The position numbers and the translations under genes were made by a program. Positions 32,650 to 36,603 of a DNA stretch of 36,603 nucleotides are shown in pieces (position 1 is the first letter of the stretch; every line of letters begins with the position of its first letter). Under the pieces are notes generated by a model. That model made no database searches and was not told the origin of the DNA. It was given only the letters and a program-made list of their open reading frames with translations. Source of the stretch: Paludibacteraceae bacterium (GTDB lineage: Bacteria; Bacteroidota; Bacteroidia; Bacteroidales; Paludibacteraceae); the NCBI GenBank assembly GCA_016292775.1, contig JAEDFN010000016.1, forward strand, positions 1 to 36,603, read 5' to 3'.

Positions 32650-32721
32650 TAGTCCATAGGGGAATCGAACCCCTCTTTCAAGAATGAAAATCTTGCGTCC
32701 TAGCCGATAGACGAATGGACC
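32650..32721 (-). tRNA. tRNA-Glu (UUC)
   Basis: A 72-base cloverleaf on the minus strand. The acceptor stem pairs GGUCCAU with AUGGACU (first pair G-U) and A is the discriminator. The anticodon stem CAAGA/UCUUG encloses the loop UUUUCAU with anticodon UUC. The T arm is GGGGUUCGAUUCCCC. CCA is not encoded. Confidence 0.96.
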
Positions 32722-32766
32722 ATCGCTTTTGCAAAGCAAGGCATTTATTTCCCTCTTTTGCGATTG

Positions 32767-32796
32767 CAAAGGTACAACATTTTTTGAAACTGACAA
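32767..32796 (-). promoter_or_regulatory. Canonical promoter of tRNA-Glu/rpsT
   Basis: On the minus strand TTG (32796-32794), a 19-base spacer and TACCTTTG (32774-32767), about 45 bases before the tRNA 5' end. A close match to the Bacteroidetes primary sigma consensus. Confidence 0.8.
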
Positions 32797-32859
32797 TACC
32801 TAAAAGAGAAATTTTTTAAAAAATTTTTCATTTATTTGAATATCAATTACTTATATCTA

Positions 32860-33273
32860 CTATTTATGGAATAGAATATATTTTTTTGCCAAAAAATTCC
32901 ACAAAGTAACTATAATAGTGGATATTATTTTAGAGAGTAAATAATTAATTTGGAGTGAATTTGTAAAAAAGTCGATAATAATATAAGTAAGCACAAGGCC
33001 GATAACACCTATTAAAGCAAATCCAAGAAACTCTGCCACCCTACTTTTGAAACGGCGTTGATTAAAAATCCAGAATATACTTAACAGGTATGTAATTACA
33101 AGACCGACGGCGAAGCTGACAGTTCCGGCTACCTCTGCAGGTAAATTAAATCGATCGTGCAAGAGCATCATCAAAAGGAAATCAACGCAAAAAGCAATAC
33201 CCCCTGAAAAGAAATATCGTACAAATTGATGTACGATATTATTATTAGGTTTATTGAAATCACTTATTTTCAT
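32860..33273 (-). CDS. GtrA-family membrane protein (probable polyprenyl-phosphate sugar flippase)
   Basis: A 137-aa protein with four predicted membrane helices (about residues 22-40, 48-68, 80-102 and 112-130) and the family patterns VRYFFSGGIAFCVDF and NFLAKKYILF. GtrA proteins are proposed to flip undecaprenyl-phosphate-linked sugars across the inner membrane. It overlaps the upstream GT-C gene by 14 bases, and that gene overlaps a GT2 gene, giving the usual three-part set: synthesis, flipping and transfer of a lipid-linked sugar. Confidence 0.88.
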   Translation of the reverse strand: MKISDFNKPNNNIVHQFVRYFFSGGIAFCVDFLLMMLLHDRFNLPAEVAGTVSFAVGLVITYLLSIFWIFNQRRFKSRVAEFLGFALIGVIGLVLTYIIIDFFTNSLQINYLLSKIISTIIVTLWNFLAKKYILFHK

Positions 33274-34861
33274 ATTTACGATAGTCGAATTTCAGTAAAT
33301 ATTGATTTGTGTTTTTATAAGACATTACAATACCGAATAGATCTAATCTACTATTCACGGCAGGCACCAGATATCTTGGTGTTGAGGCATAACCGAGGTT
33401 ATCAATAATTACATATTCTACTCTACTCTCGGCTAATTTCGACAATAAAGCATTAGTATCTTCGGTATATTCGTATCTTATAGGGCACATATCAGGTGCA
33501 TAATACTTAAAGAGTTCCGGTTTTCTGCAGCAAACCACGGTTCTTGGTGGTAAATGGCTTTGCATTTGTTCCGCCATATTAAAATACTGTTGATATTGTA
33601 ACGGGTATGGGCGTTTTGCTACAACATGCTGTTCTTTTATTGATGGTATCATAAGCAAAACCATAATACCTATGATGCATGAAGTAAGTACTGAAGATAT
33701 GATTGTAACTTTTTTTATCTTTCTCAAGCAGAGGGTGCATAAAGAGAATAGGCCCATATAGAAGCATGCAAAAAGGATAGGGGCTATCGGAGTTACATAT
33801 CTACAGCCATTACCACCATGCCATAGAGCAAACAAGCCGATATTTGCCAAGATAAACCCGAATAAAGACCAGCGTAATTTCTTCATATTCCATGCTCCGT
33901 AAAATATTACTGCAAGAATAATAATACCACCAATAATACCTAAGAAAGAGGATGTATTGGAAGGGTCTATTGTAATGAAAGGGAACAATATTTCTTTAAA
34001 TCCTTTAATTACCGTTTCATCAAAATTTCCGAGCATTTTATCAAACATCTCGCCAAATGAAGAGATTGTACCCTCTTCCGGTCGCCAAGGGTTAACAACC
34101 ATAATTGTATCGAGATATCTGCCTTTTATGCCATGTATTTTATTCCTAATCATCCAAGGAAGCATCAGTAGAACACTTAATAATATCGTACCCAAAGATG
34201 CAATCCACTCTTTTCTGAAAAGGAAGAATACAAAAACGGCAAACATTGCTGATGCTCCTACGGTTCGGATATGATATGAAACAACGGCGGAAATTACGGC
34301 GATATAGAACCAAGGAGACTTGAGAAAATCGTACCATAATGACTTTTCCCTATTCAATTCAGTATCATCATCTCTTTTTCTTTTATACATAAATAGGGAG
34401 AATAGAGCCAAGAATGTAAAGAACATATAGCTCATCTCACTCATTACGATACCGGCAAAATGCATTAATGTAGGGCATAATAAAGTAACCACTGCAACAG
34501 CCGATGCGAGAATAACAGAATTACTTGCTTTTTTAACAAGCATCCATATTATTGACATTGAAAGGAATAAGAATATAGCATTAATGATTTTAAAACCGAG
34601 TAATGATTTTACTCCGAGCAATATAGCTATGCTCAATATTGCTGAATATCCGGGAGGGAAATGGCTGGCAGGCACGGCATTACCATTTAAATCAATACCG
34701 CAATAGCCATATCCATCGGCAATATTATGTGCCAGATTAATATATATTGCATTATCACCATTCAAATCTAATTTCGGATCATAAGTATAGCTGTACATCC
34801 AAATAAAAAACAAAGCATATACTACAGCTATGATTGCGTATAAATATTTGTTATTCTTCAT
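33260..34861 (-). CDS. GT-C fold membrane glycosyltransferase (ArnT/PMT-like)
   Basis: A 533-aa polytopic protein with about ten membrane helices up to residue 415 and a soluble C-terminal domain. The first extracytoplasmic loop carries an acidic motif LNGDNAIYI (33-41, Asp36) and HFPPGYSA (67-74), placed like the catalytic loop of ArnT/protein-mannosyltransferase relatives that use polyprenyl-phosphate sugars. SYHIRTVGA (about 195-203) is typical of the superfamily. The acceptor (lipid A, O-antigen, protein or another glycan) cannot be told from sequence. It overlaps the GT2 gene by 4 bases and the GtrA gene by 14. Confidence 0.82.
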   Translation of the reverse strand: MKNNKYLYAIIAVVYALFFIWMYSYTYDPKLDLNGDNAIYINLAHNIADGYGYCGIDLNGNAVPASHFPPGYSAILSIAILLGVKSLLGFKIINAIFLFLSMSIIWMLVKKASNSVILASAVAVVTLLCPTLMHFAGIVMSEMSYMFFTFLALFSLFMYKRKRDDDTELNREKSLWYDFLKSPWFYIAVISAVVSYHIRTVGASAMFAVFVFFLFRKEWIASLGTILLSVLLMLPWMIRNKIHGIKGRYLDTIMVVNPWRPEEGTISSFGEMFDKMLGNFDETVIKGFKEILFPFITIDPSNTSSFLGIIGGIIILAVIFYGAWNMKKLRWSLFGFILANIGLFALWHGGNGCRYVTPIAPILFACFYMGLFSLCTLCLRKIKKVTIISSVLTSCIIGIMVLLMIPSIKEQHVVAKRPYPLQYQQYFNMAEQMQSHLPPRTVVCCRKPELFKYYAPDMCPIRYEYTEDTNALLSKLAESRVEYVIIDNLGYASTPRYLVPAVNSRLDLFGIVMSYKNTNQYLLKFDYRKYENK

Positions 34862-35601
34862 TTCTTCAATATTTTACTTTTAATAATTCCGCATTTACAA
34901 AGGAAATAGGTAAAAGAGACTCTGAGTACTCCTAGTCCATAAATAGCTGAGCGTTTGATATTTATTGAAGAAGCATCGTCGAAATATTTTGTAGGGCAAG
35001 TGACTTCTCCTATCTCATAACCTTTATAAAAAATTTGAGCCAGCATCTCATTATCGAGGATAAAATCGTCGGAGTCAGCGTTATAATCAATAGATTTCAA
35101 AACATCGGCAGTAAAAGCGCGGTAACCTGTATGATATTCCGACAATTTCTGATTCATCAAGATATTTTGAGTAAGAGTAAGAATTCGATTTGCTACATAT
35201 TTATACCAAGGCATTCCGCCTTTTAATGCACCTTTCCCTAAAATTCTGGATGCGAGACAAACCGGATATACTTCATTTGCCAACATATACGCCATTGAGT
35301 GCACCAATTTTGGTGTATATTGATAGTCGGGATGAACCATAATCACTATATCAGCACCAATTTCAAGAGCTCTGTTATAACAAGTTTTTTGATTTCCGCC
35401 ATAACCTTTATTTCTCTCGTGCACCAAGACCTCTTTTATTCCTAATTCTTTCGCTTTTTCCACCGTATTATCACGAGAGCAATCATCGGTAAGTATCACC
35501 TCATCAACGATATCAAAAGGAATTTCAGCATAAGTTTGTTCTAATGTTTTCTCTGCATTGTAAGCAGGCATTACAACAACAATTTTTTTACCATTAATCA
35601 T
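34858..35601 (-). CDS. GT2 polyprenyl-phosphate glycosyltransferase (DPM1-like)
   Basis: A 247-aa family 2 glycosyltransferase with VVMPAYNAE (9-17), TDDCSRDNT (38-46) and, at the metal-binding position, HPDYQY (90-95, Asp92). YHTGYRAF (about 156-163) and the following region resemble dolichyl-phosphate-mannose synthase-like enzymes. It probably transfers a sugar from a nucleotide donor to undecaprenyl phosphate at the cytoplasmic face. It heads the overlapping GT2/GT-C/GtrA set and begins 6 bases after the stop of the coiled-coil protein gene. Confidence 0.87.
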   Translation of the reverse strand: MINGKKIVVVMPAYNAEKTLEQTYAEIPFDIVDEVILTDDCSRDNTVEKAKELGIKEVLVHERNKGYGGNQKTCYNRALEIGADIVIMVHPDYQYTPKLVHSMAYMLANEVYPVCLASRILGKGALKGGMPWYKYVANRILTLTQNILMNQKLSEYHTGYRAFTADVLKSIDYNADSDDFILDNEMLAQIFYKGYEIGEVTCPTKYFDDASSINIKRSAIYGLGVLRVSFTYFLCKCGIIKSKILKK

Positions 35602-35607
35602 AATCTG

Positions 35608-36492
35608 TTATTCAATTACAAACTCTTCCGTTCCTATCAAATGACCGTCAACAAACAAATCGGCTCGATAATTTCCTTCGATAAGAGTTTCTGTTACTTT
35701 ATAATATATTATACATTGCAATTCTTCACCGGAGTATTCTATCTCTTTTTTTGAAGAGTAAGCTATTTCATTATCTTCAAAAAGAAATTTATTGGCATCA
35801 TTTTTTACAAGGACTTGACCATCGGGGGTTGCTATTCGAAGATAAATGTATTTATTACCAACAGAGGCGGTAATATTCTTAGAGATAGAGAAAGAAACTC
35901 TAATATTATCTACCTTCCTAACATATTTTGTTTTACGTCCCTTATCATTAAGCAAGTCCACTACAATATTTTTTGCTTCCAATTGTGATGCAATACGCAC
36001 TGTTTGTGACAATTTATCTTTTTGCAACATCAATGTATCGATTGTTTTTGTAGCGATAGACATTTTTTCACGAACTTCGATGTTCTCTTTTTTCAGAACC
36101 TCATTCACTCGATTTAAGGAGTCTACTTGGGCGATATAATATTTTGTTACTTTCCGAACCGAAGCCAATTCTTCTTTCAACTCGGCAATACGTCTGGCAT
36201 TAGTTACTTTAACTGTTCTTAATTCTTCAAGCAACAATTGCACCCTTTTTTGCTCTTTTTCCAGCAATTTAAAGATAGAATCATTATCTATTTTCAGCAT
36301 TTGTCCTTCCACTTCCAAGGCCATGTCGGTATATTCGTTTTCCAATTGTTCTTTTTCATAAGAAGCCATTTCAACCATTTCCAACATTTCTTTTTCAGTA
36401 TTCCGAACTCTTGAAATCAAATATATTATCACACCTGATAATAATAGCACAATTGCAATTGAGATGATAAGAATAGTTTTTTTGTTCTGCAT
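35608..36492 (-). CDS. Membrane-anchored coiled-coil protein, unknown function
   Basis: A 294-aa protein from the ATG at 36492; the frame stays open to a TTG at 36513, but the ATG directly before the hydrophobic segment is preferred. A single membrane helix (about residues 6-26) is followed by a long, charged coiled coil (about 30-165, Glu/Lys/Arg/Leu heptads). A C-terminal domain of about 105 residues (190-294) has alternating beta strands ending GNYRADLFVDGHLIGTEEFVIE, which looks like an immunoglobulin-like or beta-sandwich fold. The orientation is probably N-in with the coiled coil outside the cytoplasm. I do not recognise the family. It starts 21 bases after the stop of the truncated upstream gene and precedes the GT2 gene by 6 bases, so it may be part of a larger operon. 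Confidence 0.75.
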   Translation of the reverse strand: MQNKKTILIISIAIVLLLSGVIIYLISRVRNTEKEMLEMVEMASYEKEQLENEYTDMALEVEGQMLKIDNDSIFKLLEKEQKRVQLLLEELRTVKVTNARRIAELKEELASVRKVTKYYIAQVDSLNRVNEVLKKENIEVREKMSIATKTIDTLMLQKDKLSQTVRIASQLEAKNIVVDLLNDKGRKTKYVRKVDNIRVSFSISKNITASVGNKYIYLRIATPDGQVLVKNDANKFLFEDNEIAYSSKKEIEYSGEELQCIIYYKVTETLIEGNYRADLFVDGHLIGTEEFVIE

Positions 36493-36513
36493 AATATTAT
36501 TAATGTATAACAA

Positions 36514-36603
36514 TTATTGTACAACGATATTGACGATTTGTACATCGTCTTCATCGTATTGTATTTTCATTATATAAATTCCTTTCTCGAGTGGCAAATT
36601 CAA
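36514..36603 (-). CDS. 3' end of a truncated gene, unknown product
   Basis: The last 29 codons and stop of a gene that extends beyond the right edge. The tail reads LPLEKGIYIMKIQYDEDD then VQIVNIVVQ. The alternation of hydrophobic residues and the KGIYIMKI pattern fit the last strands of a beta-sandwich domain and resemble the end of a type IX secretion sorting domain, but this is too short to decide. Confidence 0.5.
   Translation of the reverse strand: MNLPLEKGIYIMKIQYDEDDVQIVNIVVQ

Noticed and set aside
32809..32826. Perfect A/T-only palindrome AAATTTTTTAAAAAATTT downstream of the GtrA gene
   Set aside because: No G-C pairs, so too weak for a confident terminator; such palindromes arise easily in A+T-rich intergenic DNA.
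1..36603. CRISPR arrays, insertion sequences, integrase genes or attachment sites
   Set aside because: No regularly spaced identical repeats, transposase or recombinase motifs were seen. The tRNA-Glu gene is not followed by an integrase or an obvious repeated 3' end.

Overview
The window is chromosomal DNA from a member of the Bacteroidetes, most likely order Bacteroidales. The evidence is the low G+C content, repeated TAnnTTTG promoter boxes, near absence of Shine-Dalgarno sequences, a Bacteroidales-style phosphoglycerate kinase with a long insertion, a TMEM260/DUF2723-type membrane protein and a tRNA-Glu/rpsT pair. I see no transposase, integrase, CRISPR array or rRNA. The species cannot be fixed from the sequence.

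Left part (1-13,020), mostly housekeeping: a 27-codon ORF with a strong terminator; an rlmB/RluA-type RNA-modification pair (-); an MBL-fold hydrolase (+); a small membrane protein translationally coupled to a Skp/OmpH-like lipoprotein (-); pepD (+); and nadB followed by a giant DUF2723 membrane protein and a polysaccharide deacetylase (+). An isolated and unusually divergent hisG then sits directly before pgk (+).

htpG (13,345-15,402, +) follows a 392-base gap. Its promoter region carries a 13-bp palindrome just upstream of an element that can be read either as a sigma-54 -24/-12 site or as a Bacteroidetes -7 box.

Centre (15,504-31,405), the main feature: a 15.9-kb block of tightly packed minus-strand genes resembling an aryl-polyene/flexirubin-type biosynthetic cluster. 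In transcription order it encodes an aromatic amino-acid ammonia-lyase, ACP, LpxL-like acyltransferase, SAM methyltransferase, ketosynthase fused to a pseudo-ketosynthase, second ACP, second ketosynthase, chain-length-factor-like protein, polysaccharide deacetylase, LolA-like carrier, GT2-DUF2062 glycosyltransferase, a 1265-aa RND/MMPL exporter-PlsC-methyltransferase fusion, and an aryl-CoA-ligase-type adenylating enzyme. A housekeeping AlaX-type editing gene ends the run. The inferred scheme is: the lyase makes an aryl-acrylic acid, the ligase activates it, the ketosynthases and ACPs extend it, tailoring enzymes methylate, acylate and possibly glycosylate it, and the RND/LolA proteins move it towards the outer membrane. 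No ketoreductase, dehydratase or thioesterase gene is present in the block, which sets it apart from the usual aryl-polyene gene set.

Right part (31,560-36,603, all -): radC; a tRNA-Glu(UUC)-rpsT unit; a GT2/GT-C/GtrA three-gene module for lipid-linked sugar transfer; a coiled-coil membrane-anchored protein; and the 3' end of an unidentified gene at the edge.
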